A DNA stretch of 64,000 bases from Paracoccaceae bacterium (GCA_019454225.1 CP075370.1:3343649-3407648); one strand, 5' to 3'. Numbered from the stretch's first letter, positions 49,040 through 58,574 are shown. Numbers and translations are program-made. The notes: generated by a model not told the origin, from the letters alone.

Positions 49040-49654
49040 GTGTTCGTCAGCTTCGAAGGCATCGACGGGTCGGGCAAGACCACGCAGGCGCGCCTCCTGG
49101 CCGAAGCGCTGCGGGCGCGCGGCCTTGCGGTCACGCTGACACGCGAACCGGGCGGCAGCCCAGGGGCCGAGGACATCCGCCGCCTCGTGCTCGAGGGCGA
49201 CACCGACCGCTGGTCGCCGGAAACCGAGATCCTGCTGTTCACCGCCGCCCGCCGCGACCATCTGGAACGCACCATCCGCCCGGCCCTGTCCCGAGGCGAG
49301 GTGGTGATCACCGACCGTTTCGCGGATTCGACGCGGATGTACCAGGGCACCGCGCGCGAGGGCGGCGACCGGCTGCGCGCGATGGTCGATGACCTGCACA
49401 GCCGGATGATCGGCACCGAACCCGACCTGACCTTCCTGATCGACATCGACGCCACGACCGGCCTTGCCCGCGCCCGCGCCCGCGCAGGCGCCGAACTGCG
49501 GTTCGAGGACATGGGCGCCGCACTGCAAGCCCGCCTTCGCGAGGGGTTTCTGGCGCTTGCCGCCGCCCATGCCACGCGGTTCCGCGTGATCGACGGCGCG
49601 CGCCCCCCCGCCAGCGTCGCCGGCGACGTCCTTGCCGCCTTCGACGCGCGATGA
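49040..49654 (+). CDS. tmk: Thymidylate kinase
   Basis: The 204-residue enzyme phosphorylates dTMP to dTDP. It begins VFVSFEGIDGSGKTTQARLL (P-loop GIDGSGKTT), and TREPGGSPGAE (DR/EPGG motif) and ITDRFADSTRMYQG follow. GTG is the start. It overlaps holB by the ATGA sequence at 49651. Confidence 0.95.
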   Translation: MFVSFEGIDGSGKTTQARLLAEALRARGLAVTLTREPGGSPGAEDIRRLVLEGDTDRWSPETEILLFTAARRDHLERTIRPALSRGEVVITDRFADSTRMYQGTAREGGDRLRAMVDDLHSRMIGTEPDLTFLIDIDATTGLARARARAGAELRFEDMGAALQARLREGFLALAAAHATRFRVIDGARPPASVAGDVLAAFDAR

Positions 49655-50793
49655 GCCGCGCGCCCAGGTCAGAACCGTCCGACCTGCCCGAACCCGACCG
49701 GGTCGAGGGCGTGCCCCACCCGCGCGAGACCGCCCGCCTGTTCGGTCACACCGAGGCCGAAGCCGCCTTCCTGCGCGCCCATGCGTCGGGGCGACTGCAC
49801 CACGCCTGGCTGGTGACCGGGCCGCAGGGCCTGGGCAAGGCGACCTTCGCCTGGCGGGCCGCGCGCTTCCTGCTGACCGCCGAAGCGCCCGGTGACGGAC
49901 TGTTCGGTGCGCCGCCGCCGCCGGACACGCTGGATGTCGACCCCGAACACCCGGTCGCCCGCCGGATGCGCGCCCTGTCGGAGGGGCGGCTGTACCTGCT
50001 GCGGCGGGGGCCGACAGACGCAGGTGACAAGGTATCCCCGGTCATCACGGTGCGGGACGTGCGCAAGCTTACCGAATACCTGCACCTGTCCGCAGCCGAC
50101 GGAGGCCACCGCGCGGTGATCATCGATTCGGCGGACGAGATGAACACCAACGCCGCGAATGCCCTGCTGAAGATGCTGGAGGAACCGCCCGCCCGCGTCA
50201 CCTTCTTCCTGATCAGCCACCGCCCGGCGGGCCTTCTGCCCACGATCCGTTCGCGCTGCCGCGAACTGCGGCTGTCGCCTCTCACCCCCGCTGACCTGGC
50301 ACGTGCCATGGAACAGGCCGGGTTCGAGGCCCCCGACCCCGCCGCGCTGGCCGAACTCGCAGGCGGCGCCCCGGGCGAGGCCATCCGGCTGGAGGCCCTG
50401 CAAGGGCTCGACCTCTACCGGCGGATCGTGGATCTGCTGGCCACCCTGCCCCGGATGGACCGGCCCCGCGCCTTGTCGCTGTCCGACACCGTCGCGGGCA
50501 AGGGCGCCGAGGCGCGCTTCGACCTGACGGTGCGCCTGGTCGATACCGCCCTGGCGCGGCTGGCGCGCGCCGGAACCAGCGGCCATCCCGCCCCCGAGGC
50601 CGCCCCGGGCGAGGCCGCGCTGTTCGCCCGCCTGGCCCCGGACGCCGCGACCGCCCGCGCCTGGGCCGACCTTGCCCAGACGCTCGGCGCCCGCGCCCGC
50701 AGGGGCCGGGCGGTCAACCTTGACCCTGCTGCGCTTCTCATGGATATGCTCCTCAGGATCGACGAGACGGCGGGAATCCTCGCCCAGAGATGA
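49651..50793 (+). CDS. holB: DNA polymerase III delta' subunit
   Basis: A 380-residue AAA+ clamp-loader subunit. The Walker A-like loop is TGPQGLGKATFAWR, and sensor-type segments NALLKMLEEPPARVTFFLIS and IRSRCRELRLSP (SRC motif) are clear. It serves in clamp loading at the replisome. The start overlaps tmk (ATGA) and the end overlaps tatD (ATGA), so translation is coupled throughout. Confidence 0.94.
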   Translation: MSRAPRSEPSDLPEPDRVEGVPHPRETARLFGHTEAEAAFLRAHASGRLHHAWLVTGPQGLGKATFAWRAARFLLTAEAPGDGLFGAPPPPDTLDVDPEHPVARRMRALSEGRLYLLRRGPTDAGDKVSPVITVRDVRKLTEYLHLSAADGGHRAVIIDSADEMNTNAANALLKMLEEPPARVTFFLISHRPAGLLPTIRSRCRELRLSPLTPADLARAMEQAGFEAPDPAALAELAGGAPGEAIRLEALQGLDLYRRIVDLLATLPRMDRPRALSLSDTVAGKGAEARFDLTVRLVDTALARLARAGTSGHPAPEAAPGEAALFARLAPDAATARAWADLAQTLGARARRGRAVNLDPAALLMDMLLRIDETAGILAQR

Positions 50794-51623
50794 CCCCCCG
50801 GGATGCCCCGATGACCCCCGCCGCCCCGCCCGAGATCGTGGACAGCCACTGTCACCTCGATTTCCCCGACTTTGCCGAGGATCTGCCGCAGGTCATCGCC
50901 CGCGCCCGTGCTGCGGGCGTCACGCGGATGGTCACGATCTGCACGCGCCTGCATCAGGAACCGCAGGTCCGCGCCATGGCCGAGGCGACGCCTGGCCTGT
51001 TCTATGCCGCAGGTGTCCACCCGATGCGCGCGGCCGAGGACCCGCCGGTCACCACCGACACCCTGGTCGCGCTGTCGCGGCACCCGAAGTTCGTCGGCAT
51101 CGGGGAAACCGGGCTGGACTATCACTACACCGCCGACACCGCCGCCGTGCAGCAGGCATCGCTGCGGGTCCATGTCGACGCCGCCCGCGAAACCGGCCTG
51201 CCGCTGATCATCCATGCCCGCGCCGCCGACGATGACATGGCGCGCATCCTGTCCGAGGAATTCCGCAACGGCGCCTATTCCTGCGTGATGCACTGCTTCT
51301 CGTCCGGCGCGGCACTGGCGCGGACCGCGCTCGACCTCGGGTTCTACCTGTCGATGTCGGGCATCGCGGCCTTTCCGAAAAGCCACGACCTGCGCGCGAT
51401 CTTCGCGGCCGCGCCCGTCGACCGCATCCTTCTGGAAACCGACAGCCCCTATCTGGCGCCGCCGCCGCACCGGGGCCGCCGCAACGAACCCGCCTACACG
51501 GCCCACACCGCCCGGGTCGGGGCCGACCTGTTCGGCCTGAGCCTTGACGATTTCGCCAGGATCACGTCGGCCAATTTCGACCGGCTCTTCGCCAAGGCTG
51601 CCGGACACCGGGCGGCCGCATGA
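50790..51623 (+). CDS. tatD: TatD family metal-dependent hydrolase (DNase)
   Basis: A 277-residue TIM-barrel hydrolase with the metal-binding VDSHCHLDF near the N-terminus, then GIGETGLDYHY, LIIHARAADDD, VMHCFSSG and LETDSPYLAP. Members are 3'-5' DNases or repair-related enzymes. Start 50790 overlaps holB; an internal ATG at 50811 is possible. Its stop overlaps the MBL gene start (ATGA). Confidence 0.93.
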   Translation: MTPRDAPMTPAAPPEIVDSHCHLDFPDFAEDLPQVIARARAAGVTRMVTICTRLHQEPQVRAMAEATPGLFYAAGVHPMRAAEDPPVTTDTLVALSRHPKFVGIGETGLDYHYTADTAAVQQASLRVHVDAARETGLPLIIHARAADDDMARILSEEFRNGAYSCVMHCFSSGAALARTALDLGFYLSMSGIAAFPKSHDLRAIFAAAPVDRILLETDSPYLAPPPHRGRRNEPAYTAHTARVGADLFGLSLDDFARITSANFDRLFAKAAGHRAAA

Positions 51624-52423
51624 CCGATCGGTACCGCTTCACGATCCTTGGCTGCGGGTCCTCGGGGGGGGTGCCGCGCCTTGGCAACGACTGGGGCGCC
51701 TGCGATCCCGCAAATCCGCGCAACCGCCGCCGCCGCTGTTCCCTGCTGGCCGAACGCATCGGCGCCGGCGGCACCACCCGCGTGCTGATCGACACCTCGC
51801 CCGACATGCGCGAGCAGCTGCTGGATGCGGGCGTCGGCACGCTGGATGCGGTGGTCTACACGCATGCCCATGCCGATCACGTCCATGGCATCGACGACCT
51901 GCGGCAGATCGTGTTCAACATGCGCGGGCGGTTGGCCGTATGGGCCGACGGGGCGACACAGGACGCGCTGCTGTCGCGCTTCGGATATGCCTTCGTGCAG
52001 CCCGCGGGTTCGCCCTATCCGCCGATCCTCGATCTGTTCACCATCGACGGACCGCTGACCGTGGCAGGCCCCGGCGGCGCGATACGGCTGGACCCCTTCG
52101 AGGCCGACCACGGCACGATCCACACGCTCGGCTTCCGTATCGGGCAACTGGCCTATCTGCCCGACGCCGTGGCGATCCCCGAGGACAGCTGGCCGCATCT
52201 GCAGGGCCTTGACGTCTGGGTGGTCGACGCGCTGCGGCGCAAGCCGCACCCGACCCATGCGCACCTCGCCCTCACGCTTGACTGGATCGCCCGCGCCGCC
52301 CCTGCCCGCGCCATCCTGACGAACATGCACATCGACCTCGACCATGCCGAGGTCGATGCCGAAACGCCGCCACACGTCACCCCCGCCCATGATGGCATGG
52401 TGATCGAACTGCCCGTCGCCTGA
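51620..52423 (+). CDS. MBL-fold metallo-hydrolase (PhnP-like)
   Basis: A 267-residue metallo-beta-lactamase fold phosphodiesterase. The zinc motif HAHADHVHG is intact and further ligands lie in ADHGTIHT and NMHIDLDH. CGSSGGVPRLG near the N-terminus matches the PhnP/RNase Z-like subgroup, which hydrolyses cyclic nucleotide or sugar phosphates. It ends the run SPOR, dac, tmk, holB, tatD, and its start overlaps tatD. Confidence 0.88.
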   Translation: MTDRYRFTILGCGSSGGVPRLGNDWGACDPANPRNRRRRCSLLAERIGAGGTTRVLIDTSPDMREQLLDAGVGTLDAVVYTHAHADHVHGIDDLRQIVFNMRGRLAVWADGATQDALLSRFGYAFVQPAGSPYPPILDLFTIDGPLTVAGPGGAIRLDPFEADHGTIHTLGFRIGQLAYLPDAVAIPEDSWPHLQGLDVWVVDALRRKPHPTHAHLALTLDWIARAAPARAILTNMHIDLDHAEVDAETPPHVTPAHDGMVIELPVA

Positions 52424-52544
52424 CCGGCGCCGCCGCGCCTTGCCCTTTCGCGGCGCGGCGCCTATCCCGGACGCGGGTCGGCCGGAATCGTGGCCTGCGG
52501 GCTGACCGGCCAGCGCGCGGCGCCGCCACCACGTCGAGGTCCCG

Positions 52545-53480
52545 ATGGAAGCCCTTCTTCAGGTCATCCTGCCCGTCTTCCTCGTGCTTGGCGCAGGCTA
52601 TGCGGCGGCCCGGGCCGGGCTGTTCGACGACGGCATGGTCGATGGCGTCATGCGCTTTGCCCAGACCTTCGCCGTGCCTTGCCTGCTGTTCCGCGGCGTC
52701 GCCCGGCTGGATCTGGCGCAGGCCTTCGATCCGGCGCTGATCGCAGCCTTCTATCTGGGCGTGATCGCGTCCTACGGGGCGGGATACCTGGCGGCGCGGC
52801 GCATCTTCGGGCGGTCGGCGGTCGACGCCCTGTCGATCGGGTTCACGGCGGCCTTTTCGAACACGCTGCTGCTTGGCCTGCCCATCACCGAGCGCGCCTA
52901 TGGCCCCGAGGGCCTTGCGGGCAACTATGCGATCATCTCGATCCATGCCCCGCTGCTCTACATCCTCGGCATCTCGCTGATGGAACTGGCGCGTGCGCGG
53001 GGAACCGGCCTGTCGCCGGTGGCGATCTCCGGGCTGATCGGCAAGGGGCTGATCAGCCAGCCGCTGATCCTGGGGCTGAGCGCAGGCCTGGCGGTGAACG
53101 TCACCGGCCTGCCGCTGCCGGGCGTTGCCTGGTCGGCCATCGAGATGATCGCGGTCGCCGCCATCCCGGCCGCGCTGTTCGGGCTTGGCGGCGTGCTGAA
53201 CCGCTATCGGCCCGAGGGCGACCGCGCCACCATTGCCATGGTCTGCGCGGTGTCGCTGATCCTGCATCCCGCCGTGACCTTCGGGCTGGGCCATCTGCTG
53301 GGCCTCGGCACCGATGCGATGCGGTCGGCGGTGATCACGGCGGCGATGGCGCCCGGGGTCAATGCCTATCTCTACGCGAACCTCTACGACGCGGCCAGGC
53401 GCGTGTCGGCCTCGTCGGTGCTGTTCGGAACCGCAGGCTGTCTCGTGACGGCCTGGGTCTGGCTGCAACTGCTGCCCTAG
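52545..53480 (+). CDS. AEC family transporter
   Basis: A 311-residue membrane protein with about ten helices, matching the auxin efflux carrier/malonate transporter family (LPVFLVLGAGYAAARAGLFD at the start, FSNTLLLGLPI and GVNAYLYANLYDAARR in the helical core). The substrate is probably a small organic acid. CGAGG lies before ATG 52545. It is tail-to-tail with the polyamine-type ABC operon. Confidence 0.9.
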   Translation: MEALLQVILPVFLVLGAGYAAARAGLFDDGMVDGVMRFAQTFAVPCLLFRGVARLDLAQAFDPALIAAFYLGVIASYGAGYLAARRIFGRSAVDALSIGFTAAFSNTLLLGLPITERAYGPEGLAGNYAIISIHAPLLYILGISLMELARARGTGLSPVAISGLIGKGLISQPLILGLSAGLAVNVTGLPLPGVAWSAIEMIAVAAIPAALFGLGGVLNRYRPEGDRATIAMVCAVSLILHPAVTFGLGHLLGLGTDAMRSAVITAAMAPGVNAYLYANLYDAARRVSASSVLFGTAGCLVTAWVWLQLLP

Positions 53481-53494
53481 GGCGCGCGGCCGGG

Positions 53495-54448
53495 CTAGGC
53501 CGGGCTCACCCCGCGCAGCCGCTCCGACCGCCGCCGCAGCAGTTCCACCGTGGTCAGAAGCGCGATGGAAACCACCACCAGAATCGTCGCCACCGCCAGT
53601 ATCGAGGGGCTGATCTGTTCCCGGATGCCGTTCCACATCTGGCGCGGGATCGTCTGCTGGTCATGGCTGCCGATGAACAGTACCACCACCACCTCGTCAA
53701 ACGAGGTGACAAAGGCGAACAGCGCGCCGGAAACCACGCCCGGCGTGATCAGCGGCAGTTGCACCTTGAAGAAGGTCGTCACCGGCCCCGCCCCCAGACT
53801 GGCCGAGGCCCGCAGAAGCGACCGGTCGAACCCCATCAACGTGGCGGTGACGGTGATGATCACGAAGGGAATGCCCAGCGTCGCATGGGCCAGCACGACA
53901 CCGACATAGGTCGAGGTCAGCCGCCCGCAGCCGCCCTCGGGCGCCAGCGGCCCCAGCACCGAACAGGGGTTCGAATAGAAGAAGAACAGGCCCGTCGCGG
54001 TGATGATGATCGGCACGATCATGGGCGAGATCAGCACCGCCATGATCGCCTTGCGATAGGGCATTTCCGCGCGCGCCAGGCCAAGCGCCGCCACCGTGCC
54101 CAGCACCGTGGCCAGGATGGTCGAGAAGAACCCCACGATGACCGAGTTCTTTGCCGCCCGCACCCAGGTGGAGTTGTTCCAGGCATCCGACCACCACGAC
54201 CCGTCCCGCGTCGCATCGGGCGCCATCATGCCGAAGGTCAGCAGGTTGTCGTACCACCGCAGCGAATATCCCTCGGGATCGAAGGTCAGCATCTTCTCGG
54301 TGAAGGTGAAATAGGGTTCGGCGTTGAAGGACAGCGGGATCACGATCAGGATCGGCGCGATCAGGAAGGTGAAGATCGCCGCGCAGATGATCCGGTAGGT
54401 CCAGGCCCAGACGCGCTCCAGGGGTGTGGCGTAGACGGGCAGCTTCAA
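53495..54448 (-). CDS. ABC permease, PotC-like
   Basis: A 317-residue permease with six helices and an EAA loop (SLGAGPVTTFFKVQLPLI). It resembles PotC/spermidine-type permeases. It starts at TTG 54448, which overlaps the stop of the upstream small membrane protein (TTGA), with GAGGGGGGAAC upstream. It is the last gene of the operon. The 14 nt to the AEC stop hold no terminator. Confidence 0.9.
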   Translation of the reverse strand: MKLPVYATPLERVWAWTYRIICAAIFTFLIAPILIVIPLSFNAEPYFTFTEKMLTFDPEGYSLRWYDNLLTFGMMAPDATRDGSWWSDAWNNSTWVRAAKNSVIVGFFSTILATVLGTVAALGLARAEMPYRKAIMAVLISPMIVPIIITATGLFFFYSNPCSVLGPLAPEGGCGRLTSTYVGVVLAHATLGIPFVIITVTATLMGFDRSLLRASASLGAGPVTTFFKVQLPLITPGVVSGALFAFVTSFDEVVVVLFIGSHDQQTIPRQMWNGIREQISPSILAVATILVVVSIALLTTVELLRRRSERLRGVSPA

Positions 54449-54837
54449 CGCGGTTCCCCCCTCAGGCGCGGGCGATAGGCGGTGTTGTTCCGGATGCGAT
54501 AGAACGCCAGTGCTCCGGCAAGACCTGTCGCCGCGGCAAGGGCTGCCACCCACAGGTTGCCCGCCGTCGCGATCCAGGCGACCGCTGCCACCAGGCCCAG
54601 CGTCACGGCGGCGCCCGGCCACTGCCGGGTTGCCAGCGGCCCCTTCAGCGCCACGATCGGAAGGCCGAACACCCCGCAGACCACGCCAAGCGCCGCCGCC
54701 TTGGGGTCCATCCGGGTCTCGGTGAAGAACATGATCAGGAAGGTCGCGACGGCAAGCGCCCCGATCAGCGCCAGCAGCGCCATCTCGGCCCGGGCCTTTT
54801 CGATCAGGCGCTCGCGCGCGGGGTCGATCTCGTCCAT
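54445..54837 (-). CDS. Small membrane protein within polyamine-type ABC operon
   Basis: A 130-residue protein with an acidic amphipathic N-terminus and about four helices (roughly 19-37, 46-64, 74-90 and 92-110), then a basic tail. No family recognised. It is unusual for a PotABCD-type operon to contain an extra membrane gene between the two permeases; coupling to PotC (TTGA) and 4-nt spacing from PotB suggest a real role in the transporter or its regulation. Confidence 0.75.
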   Translation of the reverse strand: MDEIDPARERLIEKARAEMALLALIGALAVATFLIMFFTETRMDPKAAALGVVCGVFGLPIVALKGPLATRQWPGAAVTLGLVAAVAWIATAGNLWVAALAAATGLAGALAFYRIRNNTAYRPRLRGEPR

Positions 54838-54841
54838 GCCC

Positions 54842-56107
54842 CTACCCCAGCTTCATGTTGTCGATGCCGACCAGCCGATCGTAGATCCAGTACAGCAGCA
54901 GCACCGACCCCAGCAGCATCGAGGCCAGGGCCGCCGCAAGCGACCAGTTCAGCGAGGATTGCATGTGGAACGCGATCTGGTTCGAGATCAGCGTGCCCGA
55001 AGCGCCGCCGACAAGCGCGGGGGTGATGTAGTATCCCACCGCCAGGATGAACACCAGGATCCCACCCGCCCCGATCCCGGGCACGGTCTGCGGCAGATAG
55101 ATGCGGCGGAAGGTGGTCCAGCTCGTCGCACCCAGCGACCGCGCGGCCCGGGCATAGCTGGGCGGGATCGTCTTCATCACCGAATAGAGCGGCAGGATCA
55201 TGAACGGCAAAAGGATATGCGTCATCGCGATGATCGTGCCCGTCTGGTTGTTGATCAGCGCCAGCCGTCCGTCATCGGTCACGAGGCCCATGGCCAGAAG
55301 GGTGTTGTTGACCACGCCCTGCCCCTGCAGCAGCACGATCCACGCCGTCGTCCGCACCAGAAGCGAGGTCCAGAACGGCAGCAGCACCAGGATCATCAGC
55401 AGGTTGGACTTGCTCAGCGGCAGCGTCGCCAGCAGGTGCGCGACCGGAAAGCCGATGAAGAGGCAGATCAGCGTGATCGCCGCCGACAGCATGAACGTCC
55501 GCTGGAACAGTTTCAGATAGATCTGCTGGTCCTGCGGCGCAGCCTGATAGGTGCCCTCGGCGGTCAGCTTGCGGTCGAAGGCGGCCTGATAGAAACTGCC
55601 GGTCACCGTCTTTGACGCCGTCCGCATCGCCGACCACAGGTCGGCGCGGGCCCAGTCGGGGTTTTCCGCGATCAGCGCCTCGCGGTAGGGTGCGGCCAGC
55701 TTTGCCGCCCCCCGCGCGGTCGATGTGAACAGCGACCGCGTCCCCGGCACGTCATAGTTGATGCGGGTTCCGACCGACCCGATGGTGCGCTCCCGCGCCG
55801 CCCGGACCAGATCGGCGGCCAGTGCGGCAAAGGCCGCCTCGTCCGGCGCCGCGTCGGGGTTGGCATCGAACCAAGACACCAGATCGGGCATGTTCCGCGC
55901 GAATTCGGCATTCGCCACCGACCGCGTCAGCATCTGCGCGATCGGCACCGCAAAGGTGATCAGGATGAAGGCCAGCAGCGGCAGGACCAGCAGGAACGCC
56001 CGTCGCCGCGACCGCGCGGTGGCGCGCGCCAGTGCCGCCTTGAGCGGCTGCCCGTCCGCGGTGGTCAGCCCCGCGCCCGCCGGGGCCTCCATCGTCGCAT
56101 CCGCCAT
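54842..56107 (-). CDS. ABC permease, PotB-like
   Basis: A 421-residue permease, longer than the usual approximately 300: a periplasmic insertion of about 130 residues (NMPDLVSWFDANPDAAPDEA to DRKLTAEGTYQA) separates helix 1 from the rest. The EAA loop is RSLGATSWTTFRRIYLPQTV. It pairs with the PotC-like subunit. GGAGG lies upstream of ATG 56107. Confidence 0.9.
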   Translation of the reverse strand: MADATMEAPAGAGLTTADGQPLKAALARATARSRRRAFLLVLPLLAFILITFAVPIAQMLTRSVANAEFARNMPDLVSWFDANPDAAPDEAAFAALAADLVRAARERTIGSVGTRINYDVPGTRSLFTSTARGAAKLAAPYREALIAENPDWARADLWSAMRTASKTVTGSFYQAAFDRKLTAEGTYQAAPQDQQIYLKLFQRTFMLSAAITLICLFIGFPVAHLLATLPLSKSNLLMILVLLPFWTSLLVRTTAWIVLLQGQGVVNNTLLAMGLVTDDGRLALINNQTGTIIAMTHILLPFMILPLYSVMKTIPPSYARAARSLGATSWTTFRRIYLPQTVPGIGAGGILVFILAVGYYITPALVGGASGTLISNQIAFHMQSSLNWSLAAALASMLLGSVLLLYWIYDRLVGIDNMKLG

Positions 56108-56125
56108 TGCGGTCCTCCGTTGGTG

Positions 56126-56151
56126 GCGGGGCGGCCGGACGGCCGCCCCGC
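56126..56151 (-). other. Strong intra-operon RNA hairpin
   Basis: An 11-bp perfect stem (GCGGGGCGGCC with GGCCGCCCCGC, 4-nt loop) lies between the substrate-binding gene and the PotB-like gene. There is no T-run, so it more likely protects the upstream mRNA or attenuates expression than terminates it. That pattern fits a binding protein made in excess. Confidence 0.7.
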
Positions 56152-56160
56152 TGCGTCAGA

Positions 56161-57228
56161 TCACTGCAGAAGCCAGGCGTTGAACTTCTCGGAAAGCTCC
56201 ACATCGCGATCCGCCCAGAATGCGAAATCGTTCAGCAGCGCGTTGCCCAGGTTCTCGGGCGAGGTCGGCATGTGGGGGCCCATCTCGGTCTTGCCGTCCT
56301 GGAACAGGCCGACGAACGGCGCCGAGGACTTGCGCGCCGGGCCATAGCTGATCCACTTCGCCTGGTCGGCCAGCCGCTGGGTATCGGTCGCGAAGGCGAT
56401 GTATTCCATCGCCAGATCCTTGTTCGGCGCCCCCTTCGGCACCACGAACAGGTCAAGGTCCATGATCTGCCCGTCCCAGACGATGTCGAACGACTTGCCC
56501 TCGGCCACCGCTGCGGCAAAGAACCGGCCGTTGTAGCCGGTGGTCATCACCACCTCGCCATCGGCCAGCAGTTGCGGCGGCTGCGCGCCGGCCTCCCACC
56601 AGACGACTTCCGACTTGATCGTGTCGAGCTTGGCGAAGGCGCGCGCCACGCCCTCGTCGGTGCCCAGGGCGTCATAGACCTCGGACGCCGGAACGCCGTC
56701 GGCCATCAGCGCCATTTCCAGATTGGCCTTGGCGCCCTTGCGCAGGCCGCGCTTGCCCGGAAACTTCTCCAGGTCGAAGAAGTCGGCCAGCGTGGCGACG
56801 CCCGTGGTCTTGGACGAATCATAGGCCACGACGGTCGACCACACGATGCTCGCCACCGCGCAGTCGGTCAGCGCGCCGTCGATGAAGTCCTCGGTGGCGG
56901 GCGTGCCATCGGGCGCGGGCGGCAGGATCGCCGGGTCGATCAGCTCAAGCGCGCCCTCGTCGCACAGGCGGACAGCATCGGACAGCTCGATGTCGGCCAC
57001 GTCGACGGTGACATTGTTCGCCTCGACCTGCGCCTTGATCGGTGTCGCCGGGTTGTCGGCGGCCGTCATGTTGACGGTGATCCCCTTCATCGCGGCGAAG
57101 GGCTTGTTGTAGGCCTCGACCTGGCTCGTCTCGTAGGCGCCGCCCCAGCTCATCACGGTCAGCGACTGCGCCTGCGCGCCGAACGCCACGCCGGACAGCG
57201 CGGTGGAAAGAATGAGCAGTTTCTTCAT
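56161..57228 (-). CDS. ABC substrate-binding protein, polyamine type
   Basis: A 355-residue periplasmic binding protein (SBP8-like). The signal peptide ends in AQA near residue 21, followed by LTVMSWGGAYETSQVEAYNK, a pattern seen in putrescine/spermidine- or mannopine-type receptors. VVWWEAGAQPPQLLADGEV and TGYNGRFFAAA are recognisable. It lies second in the operon. The substrate is inferred only. Confidence 0.88.
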   Translation of the reverse strand: MKKLLILSTALSGVAFGAQAQSLTVMSWGGAYETSQVEAYNKPFAAMKGITVNMTAADNPATPIKAQVEANNVTVDVADIELSDAVRLCDEGALELIDPAILPPAPDGTPATEDFIDGALTDCAVASIVWSTVVAYDSSKTTGVATLADFFDLEKFPGKRGLRKGAKANLEMALMADGVPASEVYDALGTDEGVARAFAKLDTIKSEVVWWEAGAQPPQLLADGEVVMTTGYNGRFFAAAVAEGKSFDIVWDGQIMDLDLFVVPKGAPNKDLAMEYIAFATDTQRLADQAKWISYGPARKSSAPFVGLFQDGKTEMGPHMPTSPENLGNALLNDFAFWADRDVELSEKFNAWLLQ

Positions 57229-57282
57229 GGATCGGTATCTCCCGGTTGGTCGTTGGTTATTGTCCCTCGTCCCGCGAACGGG

Positions 57283-58425
57283 TCATGCCGGATCGAGTGC
57301 CCGGGCGTCCGCAGGCGCCCAGCCGATCCGGATCCTCTCGCCGGGGCTCAGCCGGCGCTGACCCTGCGTGTTGCGGCTCTTGATCACGAACTCCTCCGAC
57401 CCGGCGACCTTCAGCCGGGTGCGGTACAGATCGCCCATGTAGATGAACTCCATCACCTCGGCCTCGATGGTGTGGGCACCCTCGGGGATCATCTCGGGCT
57501 TGAACTCGACACGCTCGGGCCGGATCGACACCAGCGTGCGCTGCCCCTTGGCGGTCACGTTCACCGGGGTCGCGTCGATCACCTCGCCGGTATCCAGCCG
57601 CACCGTCGCCCGCCCGGCCGCGATCTCCTCGACCGTGCCGTTCAGCTTGTTGTTCTCGCCGATGAACTGCGCGACAAAGCTGTTGCGCGGCCGTTCGTAC
57701 AGCTCGTCGGGCGGCGCAAGCTGCTGGATCACGCCGTCGTTGAACACCGCCACGCGGTCCGACATCGTCAGCGCCTCGCCCTGGTCATGCGTCACATAGA
57801 CAACGGTGATCCCCAGCGTCTCGTGCAGGTGCTTGATCTCGAACTGCATGTGCTCGCGCAGCTGCTTGTCGAGCGCGCCCAGAGGCTCGTCCATCAGCAC
57901 CAGCTCGGGCTCGAACACCAGGGCCCGGGCCAGCGCGATGCGCTGCTGCTGGCCGCCCGAAAGCTGCGCCGGCCGCCGGTTGATGAAGGCCCCCATCTGC
58001 ACCATGTCAAGCGCGCGCCGGATCTTGCCCTCGCGCGCGTCCTTGCCCATGCCGCGAACCTCAAGCGGGAACGAAAGGTTCTCGCCGACCGTCATGTGCG
58101 GGAACAGCGCGTAGTTCTGGAACACCATGCCGATGCCGCGCTTCTCGGGCGGAACCTGGTTGATCGGGCGGCCGTCCAGCCGGATCTCGCCATGCGTCGC
58201 CGTCTCGAACCCGGCAAGCATCATCAGGCAGGTCGTCTTGCCCGAACCCGACGGACCCAGCATCGTCAGGAACTCGCCCTTTCCGATCGACAGGTTCAGG
58301 TCCTTCACGACCAGCGAAACACCGTCGTAGCTCTTCTGGACGTGATCGAAGACAACAAAGCCTTCGTCCCGGGTTTCATTGGCCAACCGACACCCCCTGA
58401 ATACCGGCGCGTTCTCCGCGCTCAT
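57283..58425 (-). CDS. ABC ATP-binding protein, PotA-like
   Basis: A 380-residue ATPase with Walker A GPSGSGKTTC, signature LSGGQQQRIALARAL, Walker B LMDEPLGALD and a C-terminal TOBE domain (NKLNGTVEEIAAGRATVRLD). It belongs to the spermidine/putrescine and related class. ATG 58425 is chosen over in-frame upstream codons because they run into tRNA-Leu. It is first in the operon. Confidence 0.9.
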   Translation of the reverse strand: MSAENAPVFRGCRLANETRDEGFVVFDHVQKSYDGVSLVVKDLNLSIGKGEFLTMLGPSGSGKTTCLMMLAGFETATHGEIRLDGRPINQVPPEKRGIGMVFQNYALFPHMTVGENLSFPLEVRGMGKDAREGKIRRALDMVQMGAFINRRPAQLSGGQQQRIALARALVFEPELVLMDEPLGALDKQLREHMQFEIKHLHETLGITVVYVTHDQGEALTMSDRVAVFNDGVIQQLAPPDELYERPRNSFVAQFIGENNKLNGTVEEIAAGRATVRLDTGEVIDATPVNVTAKGQRTLVSIRPERVEFKPEMIPEGAHTIEAEVMEFIYMGDLYRTRLKVAGSEEFVIKSRNTQGQRRLSPGERIRIGWAPADARALDPA

Positions 58426-58550
58426 GCCCCGACTAAACCGAATGGGGCCGGTCAATGCAACAGGATCGTGCCCGCCCTGCCCCTGGGCAGTCAGATGCCC
58501 AATCCTTCGGCAATCCCGGCCGCGCAAGACATCGGCACGGGCAGAAACGC

Positions 58551-58574
58551 AAAGGGCGCGCCCATGGCGCGCCC
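58551..58574 (-). terminator. Intrinsic terminator after tRNA-Leu
   Basis: On the minus strand GGGCGCGCC, ATG loop, GGCGCGCCC and then TTT form a 9-bp stem. It begins 17 nt from the tRNA CCA end and is well placed to end the tRNA transcript. Confidence 0.75.
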
